A DNA stretch of 64,000 nucleotides from Blastocatellia bacterium (GTDB lineage: Bacteria > Acidobacteriota > Blastocatellia > UBA7656), in NCBI GenBank assembly GCA_035275065.1, contig DATENM010000050.1:1-64000 (forward strand), in the 5' to 3' direction. Shown here in pieces: positions 36,013-44,211 of this stretch. Position numbers and translations under genes: made by a program. The notes beneath the pieces were generated by a model. That model saw only the letters and a program-made list of their open reading frames with translations, made no database searches and was not told the origin of the DNA. The first letter of the stretch is position 1, and every line of letters starts with the position of its first letter.

Positions 36013-37213
36013 CGTCTTCTCCTAAGATGAAGGCTAAGTCCTCATCGACCGGCGCCGGAAGTTCATCCTCCGTCGACGCCGAAATCAACAGGCGGCCGCC
36101 CTCTCCGTCGCCCGCCTGCCTCTCGCGCTCGCGCATCTCGGAGTGGATCAGGTCGAGCCGCGCGGCAAAATCCGCCCTGCTGGTAGAATGTTCGTAGCAC
36201 TGGAGCGTCTTCTCGCCGCTCCGCCAGGCCATGTAAGCGATCAGCTTCCGCTTCTCGTAGTCGGCCTCTTCGGCTGTCCTGCAAGTCGCCATGATGTTCC
36301 TGACCGCGTTGGTGACGAACCAGTGGCGGGCCTGGTGTGGGTCTGCCTCGATACTCTGGGTGCCGAGGGCCGGCTTCCAGTAGTGCTGCCGGAAATTTTC
36401 GGCCGTCAGCGCCGTCCCTCCCCTTGAGAGGAAGATGGGGAGGCCCTCGACGTCAGCCCACATTTCTCCTCTGGGCGGGCGGAAGGCGCGCTCTACCGCC
36501 GAAAAGGTGACCCCCCGCAGGTCTGCCGCCAAGCGGCCCCCTTCCGCATCATTGAAATAATTCCTCAACATCTTCACGGTCGGGTGCGAGACCCTCAGCG
36601 TCTTCACCCGTAAGCCATGGCTCCCTTTGTTTTTTGAGGTGAACTCGTTCAGGAATTGGCTGTAAGACCAGTCGCCGACGGTGAGGCCGCACACCTCCGA
36701 AATGCGGCCGCCCGACTCGAACAGTATCCGCGCCACGCAGAGCTCGCGCGCCCGCCAGCCGAAGCGCTTGCCCGTCTCATAGACCAGTGAGGGAAATTCC
36801 GGGTCGTTAATCGCCTTAGGAACCCAGGCTTCGTCGATCAGGCGGAAGTAATTCTCCGAGAGTCTCAACTCCCGGAAGGGAGGGTCCACACCGGAGACGG
36901 CCGGCATTGGCGGGCGACCATGGAGGGCTTTGAACGCTTCGATCTCGGTCCGGCGGAAGAGAGACTGTGCGCCGTGGAAGTCTTCGTGCACCATGGGGTT
37001 GGCGTAGGCGTAGCGGCCCTGACGTATCAGGTATTCGAAGAGCCGCTTGAGGGTGGACAGGAATGTCCTCGGTCTGATTGCGGTTTGGGTGGAAACCCGG
37101 ACGTAGCGCGTCCTGTGACCCAGGGTGTCGGGCCTTATGGTGATCTTACAGCCCGCTTCGGCCGTTACGTACTGCTGTATCAGGTTCCGCGCCTCCGCGG
37201 GCGGTCCGAACAA
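36005..37213 (-). CDS. tnpA: TnpA-like tyrosine recombinase (N-terminus possibly frameshifted)
   Basis: At least 402 residues of a tyrosine recombinase. An N-terminal SAM-like domain (TFLSTLKRLFEYLIRQGRY) is followed by the catalytic domain: R in SGGRISEVCGL, H-x-x-R in HQARHW and the nucleophile in LQCYEHST. It is the first of three overlapping genes, matching tnpA of Tn554. The only start in frame is TTG 37213. A second frame upstream (37394 to about 37215) begins with ATG and encodes PSYQVICPDGLPDFDLSSFANSLV, which looks like the missing N-terminus, so a frameshift near 37.2 kb is likely. If so, the element may be inactive. Confidence 0.82.
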   Translation of the reverse strand: MFGPPAEARNLIQQYVTAEAGCKITIRPDTLGHRTRYVRVSTQTAIRPRTFLSTLKRLFEYLIRQGRYAYANPMVHEDFHGAQSLFRRTEIEAFKALHGRPPMPAVSGVDPPFRELRLSENYFRLIDEAWVPKAINDPEFPSLVYETGKRFGWRARELCVARILFESGGRISEVCGLTVGDWSYSQFLNEFTSKNKGSHGLRVKTLRVSHPTVKMLRNYFNDAEGGRLAADLRGVTFSAVERAFRPPRGEMWADVEGLPIFLSRGGTALTAENFRQHYWKPALGTQSIEADPHQARHWFVTNAVRNIMATCRTAEEADYEKRKLIAYMAWRSGEKTLQCYEHSTSRADFAARLDLIHSEMRERERQAGDGEGGRLLISASTEDELPAPVDEDLAFILGEDDE

Positions 37214-37394
37214 TCGCCAGCCATGGTGAAGGACTACCGGGTCTCTGAGCTGACAGGTCGGTCACCAGGCTGTTGGCGAAGCTCGAGAGGTCGAAATCGG
37301 GTAGGCCGTCCGGGCAAATGACTTGGTACGAGGGAGTCCCGGGCCTCGACTTGAAGAGTCTATACTCTCGTTTTAAGGATGACTGTCGTATCAT

Positions 37395-37730
37395 ACATGG
37401 CTTTCAGGTATGCGAGTATATACTGACAGTGCATACATATCAATCTAAAATAATATAATTATAGGCCTCAATCTTCATATTTGATTTCTGTGCATTTCCC
37501 CAAAAACAAAAAAATATTTATAAATACCTATTTATATAAATTCAATATATGTACTGTCAGCACATACGTCCGATAATCTATCCCTTCCAAAACAAAACGC
37601 CTATTAGATTATCAGACGCATCGGTAAAACGAGCCGACGGTGATCGCTGCTTTTCACTAGCTAGGAACTGCTTGCGCCCCGACCCATCTGATAACGAGCT
37701 CTTATGATTACGCCCATCCGATAACAGGTT
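37395..37730. promoter_or_regulatory. AT-rich tnpA upstream region with recombinase-site-like repeats
   Basis: This interval is strikingly AT-rich around 37.42-37.56 kb. Four copies of a motif close to TCYGATAAY are present: GTCCGATAATC near 37570, the inverted GATTATCAGACG near 37603, CATCTGATAACG near 37684 and CATCCGATAACA near 37713. In addition, CTGACAGTGCATACAT (near 37424) and CTGTCAGCACATACGT (near 37554) are related direct repeats. Such iteron-like sites next to a tyrosine recombinase fit binding sites for TnpA, TnpB or the HTH arm. Inference from pattern and position. Confidence 0.45.
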
Positions 37731-37805
37731 GACCGTGTTTCGATCTGGATTGGTGGAGACCCCCTCATTTGGCGCTCGCCCCCTCAAGAGCGACAGTCCT
37801 AAACT

Positions 37806-37925
37806 GCCAGGTGCGTTAGCACCGGCTAGAGGCTGTTCAGCCGTAGCGAGGCAACCGTCAAGGACACGCGCAGCGCGCCGCGCCAGCGGGCGTAGCTCCT
37901 TGATGGGCTGCCGTAGCGAAGGCTA
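37806..37925 (-). repeat. Right flanking repeat of the Tn554-like element
   Basis: Inverted partner of 32231-32350, about 118 bp. It ends (plus strand) with GGGCTGCCGTAGCGAAGGCTA. Together the pair brackets 5.7 kb with the three recombinase genes. Classical Tn554 has no long terminal inverted repeats, so these may be the true ends of an unusual element or a repeat family used as target. Confidence 0.75.
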
Positions 37926-38156
37926 TTTCTGCTCCTTATTATGCCAAGGCGATCCGGAGGTTTCTAAACCTGTGAGAATCGTTATGGAAACGTGCTCTCT
38001 GCCCTCTATGGCGCGTTCATTCGTGACTATGTTGCCAAGCGCATTACGAGAAGCCCAACCACCAAGCCATTCACTTCGAGGCTCCAGCCGCGACGGCATT
38101 CACCCTTACCCGGCCCTGGGAATGGTTTTGCTTGGCAAGGCCCCGGCACTTGGTAT

Positions 38157-38376
38157 AATGAGGCAGGCCGTTTCGGGACTGTTCATCGCCGCGTCAGGGT
38201 TCAACGGCAACGTCGCCTCAAGCTACGAAGAGCTGCGCGAACACTGTGACATAGAGATCGTCGGCGGAACGGACATAAAAGATTTTCTCAAACGCGAGTA
38301 CTCGGTCGCTTGCCTCCAGCAGATTGCCCGCTCAATAGGCGCTTACATGGACCGCACAACCAACTCAGATGAATGA
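38157..38376 (+). pseudogene. Gene fragment resembling the end of an Mrr-type nuclease domain
   Basis: The frame encodes RQAVSGLFIAASGFNG, SYEELREHCDIEIVGGTDI and a helical tail. The pattern of a strand (GLFIAASGF), then IEIVGG and D-I is like the last part of Mrr-cat restriction domains (GVFVTTSGFT...IELIDG). The upstream catalytic part is not recognisable; the frame before 38157 reads through the flanking repeat and is not protein-like. Probably a remnant cut by insertion of the Tn554-like element. Low certainty on the family. Confidence 0.3.
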
Positions 38377-38439
38377 CCTCCTGAGGGGCGAGATTTACCA
38401 GGTCAAGCTCTCAGAAGTTTTTATTTGTTCTGCTGCTGC

Positions 38440-38468
38440 TTGGCAATCTCTCAAACGGGGGCGGTGAG
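38440..38468 (-). repeat. 29-bp inverted repeat, left copy (copy C)
   Basis: TTGGCAATCTCTCAAACGGG followed by GGCGGTGAG. It is the exact reverse complement of 43921-43949 over all 29 bases. The pair encloses the thioredoxin/propeller/peptide/permease operon. A GCAGCAG tract outside it is shared with copy A at 190-230. The rest of 38377-38890 holds no gene I can support. Confidence 0.7.
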
Positions 38469-38890
38469 GTTTAGATAAAACGCTTGACTCATTCTTTTTT
38501 TTATAGTATATATTCCTAGTTTTGGTTTTACTATTTACTACTGTGAGTTATCTAGAATTCTAAAGCTTCACGAGTTGGACGCATTCCAAAAAGAATCAAT
38601 GTTCTGCGTTTTTGAAGATGGCAACTGTGCGCTATTGTGCTCGGCCGCGGTGTGCTCAGAAACATAGAACAGCCTCAACTTGACGAATGAGGACTTGGAC
38701 AACTCGGCCAGATACGGTAGCTGCCTCTTTCAATCTCTCAAATACCTAGCATTACATTGAACTTTTTCTGCCTTAACGAGGGGATAGCCATCTCCAACCG
38801 GAGATGGCAGCTTCATACGACATTCGTCTATTCAATAGCTCATGCAGTTATTTCTTTAAACCGAGTGGTACTTCAAAGGGAGCTGCTTTT

Positions 38891-39859
38891 ATGAAAACAA
38901 AGCATGTCGCGATCATCACTCTATTGATTATAGCCAACCTCGCTGTGATCGGATGGCTGCTAAATCATCAAAGAGCTTCCCATCCGCAATCACAGATCAT
39001 TCCTGTCTATGATTCCGGGCACTTGCCCGCCCTGGATTTATACGATGATCAAGGGCAGACTATAAGCACTAACAAACTGAAAGGCACCCCGCTCTTTATT
39101 CAATTCATTGATGCCAAGATAAATCTCCAGGTGGACTCGTTCATACACACACTGGCGAACGGCCCGAAGTCTTCACTGGTTTGGCTACTCATTACAGATA
39201 GTGCGAATGTTTTGAGGAGCCGTTTACCCGATACTAATGTGACCATCGTAGAGAAAGATTATGAGGCGTTGCGTAGCCTCTTCGGTGTCCAGCCAGGCAT
39301 TGGGAAGTGGTTTATATTTGATGGGGCAGGCAAACTAAAGGCTCAAGGGCGATATGATATAGGCGATGCGGCTGGGCAGTTGCGTTCCCTGCTCGACGGG
39401 GAGCCTGCATACTCAGCCTCAGTGTTCCTTGCAACGCTTAACTCGCTAAACGAACGCAATGAGCTTTCAGATTTACAGGTCAAAAGGGACAGGGCTTCGT
39501 CAAGTAAAGCCGTGTTTGTCATGTTCTCGGCGGTGTGTACGGGATGCGGAGAAGCATTTCTGTTGGAGCTTATCGATTCTTACGCGAAACGCTACCCGCA
39601 GGTCTGGTTTCAGGTCTTATTGCCGAATCCCTACAGCCAAAGGGATGTCGATAACTTTAAAGCAAATCTCAATCTCAGAGTGCCGGTTGGCGTAGCAAAC
39701 GCTGAGTTGTCTCGCGCCTGGCTTGCCCTTTGCGACAAGTATGGCGAAAAGGTGGTGAACGGCACGGTCATCGCCATCGATAAGCAAAATTCAGTCTCCG
39801 TTGCTAACGGACTCTCCGACACGAAACACTTGCTGCAACAATTTGCAGGAGCCTTATGA
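38891..39859 (+). CDS. Membrane-anchored thioredoxin-fold protein with CTGC motif
   Basis: A 322-residue protein. One N-terminal membrane helix (HVAIITLLIIANLAVIGWLL) anchors it, probably facing the periplasm. The first domain (about 45-175) has a redoxin look (LPALDLYDDQGQTISTNKLKG) but no CxxC. The second (about 190-320) has C216-T-G-C219 at the thioredoxin position (FSAVCTGCGEAFLLEL). AAAGGGAG precedes ATG 38891; a longer frame from 38804 lacks a ribosome site. It overlaps the next gene by ATGA. A disulfide oxidoreductase acting on the downstream cysteine-rich peptide is an attractive inference. Confidence 0.75.
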   Translation: MKTKHVAIITLLIIANLAVIGWLLNHQRASHPQSQIIPVYDSGHLPALDLYDDQGQTISTNKLKGTPLFIQFIDAKINLQVDSFIHTLANGPKSSLVWLLITDSANVLRSRLPDTNVTIVEKDYEALRSLFGVQPGIGKWFIFDGAGKLKAQGRYDIGDAAGQLRSLLDGEPAYSASVFLATLNSLNERNELSDLQVKRDRASSSKAVFVMFSAVCTGCGEAFLLELIDSYAKRYPQVWFQVLLPNPYSQRDVDNFKANLNLRVPVGVANAELSRAWLALCDKYGEKVVNGTVIAIDKQNSVSVANGLSDTKHLLQQFAGAL

Positions 39860-40959
39860 AATCAAGAATCAATTGGCTGCCTCTTGTTTTGACGATGGTC
39901 GCGGTATTGTTTGGCGGATGTTCCCTCAACGCGGGGGCCAGCCGGACGGATAGCGCCGTCCCTGCGCCGGAGGTGGCTAAGGATCCAGAGCAATTAATCA
40001 AACAGGGGGAGTATGACATCTCGCTTTCACCGGCGCGTGAGCTGGCCGTGATCCGACGAGTTCAATTACGAACTGGAGGCGAGTCGTCCGTCAAATCCCC
40101 AATCAGTGTGGCCAGCGCGGGTGAGAAAGGGCTGTTGATATGCGATAACAATGGGCACGCAGTCCAGATGGTCCCGTCGGACTCGGATCAGGTCGTTCCT
40201 CTCATACCAAGAGAGAACGAGAAGCCGCTGGTTTGGCCATTTAGTATGCGGGTGTGGAAAAAAAGCATTTATGTTTCGGACAACGAGGGCATAAAGGTAT
40301 ACGATCAAGAAGGCTTGTTTCAACGGTTATTAAGAGCCTACTACCAGATAAACGATTTTGAGATAGGCGCGGACGGGACCATCTACATTGCTCCTGTGTT
40401 CCGGGTTTTTAAACCATCCAACCCCTTATTGGTCAGGCTCGATCAAGAAGGTAAACGGGTTGATCAATTTGGCGTGCGCCTGAACCGGGCTGAACATAGA
40501 GGACTTGATGACAATGCTTATATTGCCGCCGGCGACAACCTTATCGTCACCGCCTTTCACTACCGACCGCTCGTCCAATTTTATGGCGCCGGCGGCAAAC
40601 TCATGCGCCAAATCATCATCGATCATCCGATATTCTCTCGCCTGAGGCCGCTTGAGCAAGACAGCGCCTTCACTCACCCGGCAGAAAGCAAATACAGATT
40701 GCCCGCATACATTGCAGGACTCAAGCTACTCAATGACAGAGTCTTGATCCTACTTGATCTTCCCAAGCCCGAGGTCGTCGAGCTAAACCTTCGGGGCGAA
40801 GAGGTGGCCCGCTACCGTGGGGAAGCCATGCCCGGCATCACCGATTATAGAGGCTTTGAAGCAGAGGCGGTCGGGGATCAATATCGAATCTCGACAATAG
40901 TGACCGACAACCTCACCTTTATGACCTTAGTACAATTTGCCGCGTCGAGAGCCAAATAA
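39856..40959 (+). CDS. Propeller-type lipoprotein
   Basis: A 367-residue protein with a lipoprotein signal: LVLTMVAVLFGGC places the modified cysteine at C22. The mature part has repeated short strands typical of six-bladed NHL-like propellers (KGLLICDNNGHAVQM, KKSIYVSDNEGIKVYDQEG, DGTIYIAPVFRV, NRVLILLDLPKPEV-like segments). It begins in an ATGA overlap with the thioredoxin-fold gene, so the two are cotranslated. It should sit in the periplasm on a membrane. Function unknown; binding of an exported peptide or redox partner is possible. Confidence 0.75.
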   Translation: MKSRINWLPLVLTMVAVLFGGCSLNAGASRTDSAVPAPEVAKDPEQLIKQGEYDISLSPARELAVIRRVQLRTGGESSVKSPISVASAGEKGLLICDNNGHAVQMVPSDSDQVVPLIPRENEKPLVWPFSMRVWKKSIYVSDNEGIKVYDQEGLFQRLLRAYYQINDFEIGADGTIYIAPVFRVFKPSNPLLVRLDQEGKRVDQFGVRLNRAEHRGLDDNAYIAAGDNLIVTAFHYRPLVQFYGAGGKLMRQIIIDHPIFSRLRPLEQDSAFTHPAESKYRLPAYIAGLKLLNDRVLILLDLPKPEVVELNLRGEEVARYRGEAMPGITDYRGFEAEAVGDQYRISTIVTDNLTFMTLVQFAASRAK

Positions 40960-41013
40960 GTCCTCATTCTTGTGGGCGGTGTGAGCAAACATAAAGATGA
41001 AAGGAGAACGCCA

Positions 41014-41229
41014 ATGGCAAAAGTTCGGTTAGTGATTGGCTCGCTTATTTTATCTTTGGTCGTGCTAATGGGTGCGGCCATCGAACGGTCTGTCAACGCC
41101 AGTCTCTGCTGCACCGATTTAGCGCACTGTACCGGCGGCGCTTGCTGCGCGAATGGCGGAAACCTTAGCGGGTGCACGATCAACTGTAGCGGTGGCGGCT
41201 CGGCTGATTGTCTCGCCGCTCAAGAATGA
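41014..41229 (+). CDS. Small secreted cysteine-rich peptide
   Basis: A 71-residue product with a clear signal peptide (MAKVRLVIGSLILSLVVLMG, cleavage likely after VNA at 29). The mature peptide of about 42 residues has eight cysteines at 32, 33, 39, 44, 45, 54, 58 and 66, plus many glycines, asparagines and serines. AAGGAGAA lies about eight bases before ATG 41014. It is 54 bp after the propeller lipoprotein, in one run with the CTGC thioredoxin-fold protein and an ADOP permease. It could be a disulfide-rich secreted peptide or a metal-binding peptide. No family recognised. Confidence 0.75.
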   Translation: MAKVRLVIGSLILSLVVLMGAAIERSVNASLCCTDLAHCTGGACCANGGNLSGCTINCSGGGSADCLAAQE

Positions 41230-41454
41230 TGATGTGCCTGGGATGATCAACTCAACGCAGATTGGGAGAATTGGAGACACTCGATAATTGGGGCAGCAGG
41301 ATATGAGATGATCTGCCGATGCTGAGTGTGCCAATTGCCAACAACAAAATTTGGGCTGTCGTGGATAAGGAGGCATGTCCGCTAGAAGCCTGGCGGCTTG
41401 CGGCCACGACAGTCCATTGTTTCCTTAGCTATTTCTCTGATGAAAGACGAATCG

Positions 41455-43866
41455 ATGATGGAGAACGTGATCCAAGACTTGCGTTATGGTTTTCGGCTCT
41501 TGGCGAAAAGGCCCGCTTTCGCCGTCGCATCGATGCTCATTTTAGCATTCGGGATCGGCGCTAATAGCATTATATTCAGCGTCGCAGCGACTACCTTTCT
41601 CCGCGCCTTGCCGTACAAAGATGCCAGCAGTCTGGTCATGATCTGGGCGACGAAAACGAATACGGGCGATCAGCGTGTTTCCATCGCGCCAGGCGACTTT
41701 GCTGAATGGCAGAGCCGCAATGAAGTCTTCGAAGACCTCGCCGCTATGCAATATACGAGCTTCAGGCTTACAGGCGCTGACTTGCCTGATCAAGTGTTGA
41801 GCGGCGCGGTCACGCCGAACTTCTTCGCCCTGCTCGGAATCGATGCAATAAAGGGCCGCCCGTTTCTGTCTGAAGAGAGTCAGCCCGGACATGGCAATGT
41901 TGTGATTCTGAGCTATGGCTTCTGGCAGAGCCATTTTGCAGGGGATAGTGATGTCATTGGCCGCCCGATAAACCTTAATGGGAAGAGTTATACAATCATA
42001 GGAGTCTTGCCTCCCGGATTTAAGTTTGACTATTCGGCGAACACTAACCTGTGGGTGCCGTTGACCCCGGATTCCAACGCCTTAGCTCAGCACGGCGCGG
42101 GGGCCTTGCGCGTGGTCGGCCGGCTCAAAGAAGCAGTGACGGTCAAGCAAGCTCAAGCTGATATGGAGTCCATAGCCGGTCAATTGCGTAATGAGTTTCC
42201 ACGCACAAACAGCGATATGGAAGCTAGAGTGTCGCCATTGCGCGAAGAGATTGTCGGGCAGATACGGCCGATGATTTTGATGCTCTCGGTTGCATGTGCT
42301 TTTGTGCTGATAGTCGGCTGCGCGAATCTGGCGAGCGTTTTGATGACACAATCGCTCGAACGCCAGAAGGAAATCGCCATCCGCCTGGCCGTCGGCGCCA
42401 AGCGGAGTCGCATCATCCAGCAGATACTCACTGAGAATGTGATGCTCTCCTTACTCGGAGGCATATCAGCGTTCTTGCTGGCCATCGGGGGCGTTCGCCT
42501 GCTCGTTAACTTGGTTCCGGACGACTTCCCTCGCAAGGATGACGTGACAATCGACGCGTGGGTATTCGGCTTCAACTTTGCCCTTGCCGTCGTGACAGGC
42601 GTAATCTTCAGCCTGCTCCCAGCCTTGCTCCAATCGAAACCGAACTTGAATAAATCTCTCGCGGGGACAACCGAAATCATGAAGATGAGGCTTCGGCCAC
42701 ATGGGTTACGAAACCTCCTGGTCATTTTAGAAGTGAGCTTGACCTTGATGCTCCTGGTCGGGGCAAACCTGATTCTGAGCAGCGTCTTCAAGCTTCAGAT
42801 GTCGGCTTTAGGCTTTGATGCTAAGAACAAGCTGACGATGAAGGTCAGCCTGTTGAGGGAAAAGTATCCCAAGTCTCCCCAGCAGGCGGCCTTTTTTACT
42901 CAAGCCATCGAAGAGATCAGCGCGATTCCAGGGATACGGTCAGCGGCAGTCGTCATGCCTTTGCCTCTCGATGGCAATGGATTTATATACCCCTTCGGCA
43001 CAAGCGGCGACGAGGGAAAGGCCGCAGGAGATTTACCGAAAGCGTTTTACAGTATCGTCAGCCCTGCATACTTTCAGACGATGGACATCCATCTGCTTGC
43101 CGGCCGCCTGTTCACCGACCTCGATGGGCCACAAGTTCAGCCTGTTGCGATCATTAATGAGAGTATGGCCCGACAGTTCTGGCCCGACAGCAGTTCTCTT
43201 GACCGCCACATCTATGTCAACAAGAAAGACCTGACCATCGTCGGCGTCGTTCAAGACGTGCGGCAGTCAAAGCTGGACGCCGACGTGACGCCTCATATTT
43301 ATCAATCGTACTTACAGTCACCGGCGCCATCTATGTATCTGGTTGCGAGCACATCCTCCGAAGCCATGAACATGGTTCCTATAATCCGGGATCGAATTCT
43401 GGCTTTAGATAAGGATCAGCCGCTCCAGGATATTGCTACCATGGAAGACCGCCGTGATAAATGGATAGGTGAGCGCAAATTAGTGCTTGTCTTGCTATTG
43501 AGCTTCGCCATTATGGCTCTGTCGATTGCAGCATTTGGCATCTATGGCGTCATCGCCCAGAACGTCGCGCAACGAACTCAGGAGATCGGGATAAGACTGG
43601 CTCTAGGTGCGCGGCCGATGGACGTGTTGAAACTGGTGCTGGGGCAAGGGCTGGCGGTAACTTTAATTGGAATCAGTATTGGGTTGGCTGGAGCTTTTGC
43701 TTTACACCGTGTGCTTTCGAGTTGGCTATTTGGAGTAAGCGCGACAGACCCGATGATTATGATTGTCACATCAATTTTATTAGTAACTATTGCGGCGCTT
43801 GCCTGTTATGTGCCTGCGAGTCGGGCAATGAAAGTGGACCCTGCTTCTGCAATCCGCTACGAGTAA
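41455..43866 (+). CDS. ADOP-family ABC-type permease (MacB/FtsX-like, no ATPase)
   Basis: An 803-residue membrane protein typical of acidobacterial duplicated permeases: DLRYGFRLLAKRPAFAVASMLILAFGIGAN, a MacB-type periplasmic domain, an FtsX block with QKEIAIRLAVGAKRSRIIQQ, a second periplasmic domain and a second FtsX block with TQEIGIRLALGARPMDVLKLV, ending in ASRAMKVDPASAIRYE. Such proteins lack their own nucleotide-binding domain and must use a separate ATPase, none of which is in the window. ATG 41455 fits the family start; the frame is open to 41398. It may export or process the small peptide encoded just upstream (inference). Confidence 0.88.
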   Translation: MMENVIQDLRYGFRLLAKRPAFAVASMLILAFGIGANSIIFSVAATTFLRALPYKDASSLVMIWATKTNTGDQRVSIAPGDFAEWQSRNEVFEDLAAMQYTSFRLTGADLPDQVLSGAVTPNFFALLGIDAIKGRPFLSEESQPGHGNVVILSYGFWQSHFAGDSDVIGRPINLNGKSYTIIGVLPPGFKFDYSANTNLWVPLTPDSNALAQHGAGALRVVGRLKEAVTVKQAQADMESIAGQLRNEFPRTNSDMEARVSPLREEIVGQIRPMILMLSVACAFVLIVGCANLASVLMTQSLERQKEIAIRLAVGAKRSRIIQQILTENVMLSLLGGISAFLLAIGGVRLLVNLVPDDFPRKDDVTIDAWVFGFNFALAVVTGVIFSLLPALLQSKPNLNKSLAGTTEIMKMRLRPHGLRNLLVILEVSLTLMLLVGANLILSSVFKLQMSALGFDAKNKLTMKVSLLREKYPKSPQQAAFFTQAIEEISAIPGIRSAAVVMPLPLDGNGFIYPFGTSGDEGKAAGDLPKAFYSIVSPAYFQTMDIHLLAGRLFTDLDGPQVQPVAIINESMARQFWPDSSSLDRHIYVNKKDLTIVGVVQDVRQSKLDADVTPHIYQSYLQSPAPSMYLVASTSSEAMNMVPIIRDRILALDKDQPLQDIATMEDRRDKWIGERKLVLVLLLSFAIMALSIAAFGIYGVIAQNVAQRTQEIGIRLALGARPMDVLKLVLGQGLAVTLIGISIGLAGAFALHRVLSSWLFGVSATDPMIMIVTSILLVTIAALACYVPASRAMKVDPASAIRYE

Positions 43867-43920
43867 TTCCGAGCTTAGCTTTCGCGACGCTGATGCTCAG
43901 ACAGACTTTTATGCACAGAT

Positions 43921-43949
43921 CTCACCGCCCCCGTTTGAGAGATTGCCAA
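43921..43949 (+). repeat. 29-bp inverted repeat, right copy (copy B)
   Basis: CTCACCGCCCCCGTTTGAGA followed by GATTGCCAA, the perfect inverted partner of 38440-38468 and a 26/29 match to 190-218. It begins 55 bp after the permease stop codon. Confidence 0.7.
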
Positions 43950-44073
43950 AGCGAAGAAGTAGTAAACCAACTGTCGAAGCTGACGTTGCGTTTAGTTGAT
44001 CTGCCGACACGCTTCACGTCATCAATAGCGACTCGTGTCCGTAGCTGTAACCGAGCGTGGTACGCACAAAATA

Positions 44074-44211
44074 GGTGTTCATATAGTTGACTCACCGATC
44101 ATCTGAGCTGGGCTCGCTTTTATCTATAATGCCCAGGCACGTTTTTAAAGATGGCGCAAATCATCTTATTACCATCTTTCGACGATCCGGTGAGTCAACT
44201 ATATGAACACC
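44074..44211. mobile_element. MITE-like element with 27-bp terminal inverted repeats
   Basis: The ends are GGTGTTCATATAGTTGAC... (44074-44100) and its reverse complement at 44184-44211, identical except for one extra C. The element is 138 bp, has no coding capacity and its right end abuts the stop codon of the winged-helix/TPR gene. The length and the long terminal inverted repeats fit a miniature inverted-repeat transposable element; in RNA it would also form a long hairpin that could end transcription from both sides. The transposase that would mobilise it is not in the window. Confidence 0.65.

Noticed and set aside
37729..38156. Upstream part of the long plus-strand frame as a full gene
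   Set aside because: This part reads through the 118-bp flanking repeat and is not protein-like; only the last 70 codons look derived from a gene.
42180..42791. 203-codon minus-strand frame inside the permease gene
   Set aside because: Antisense shadow of a well-supported permease.
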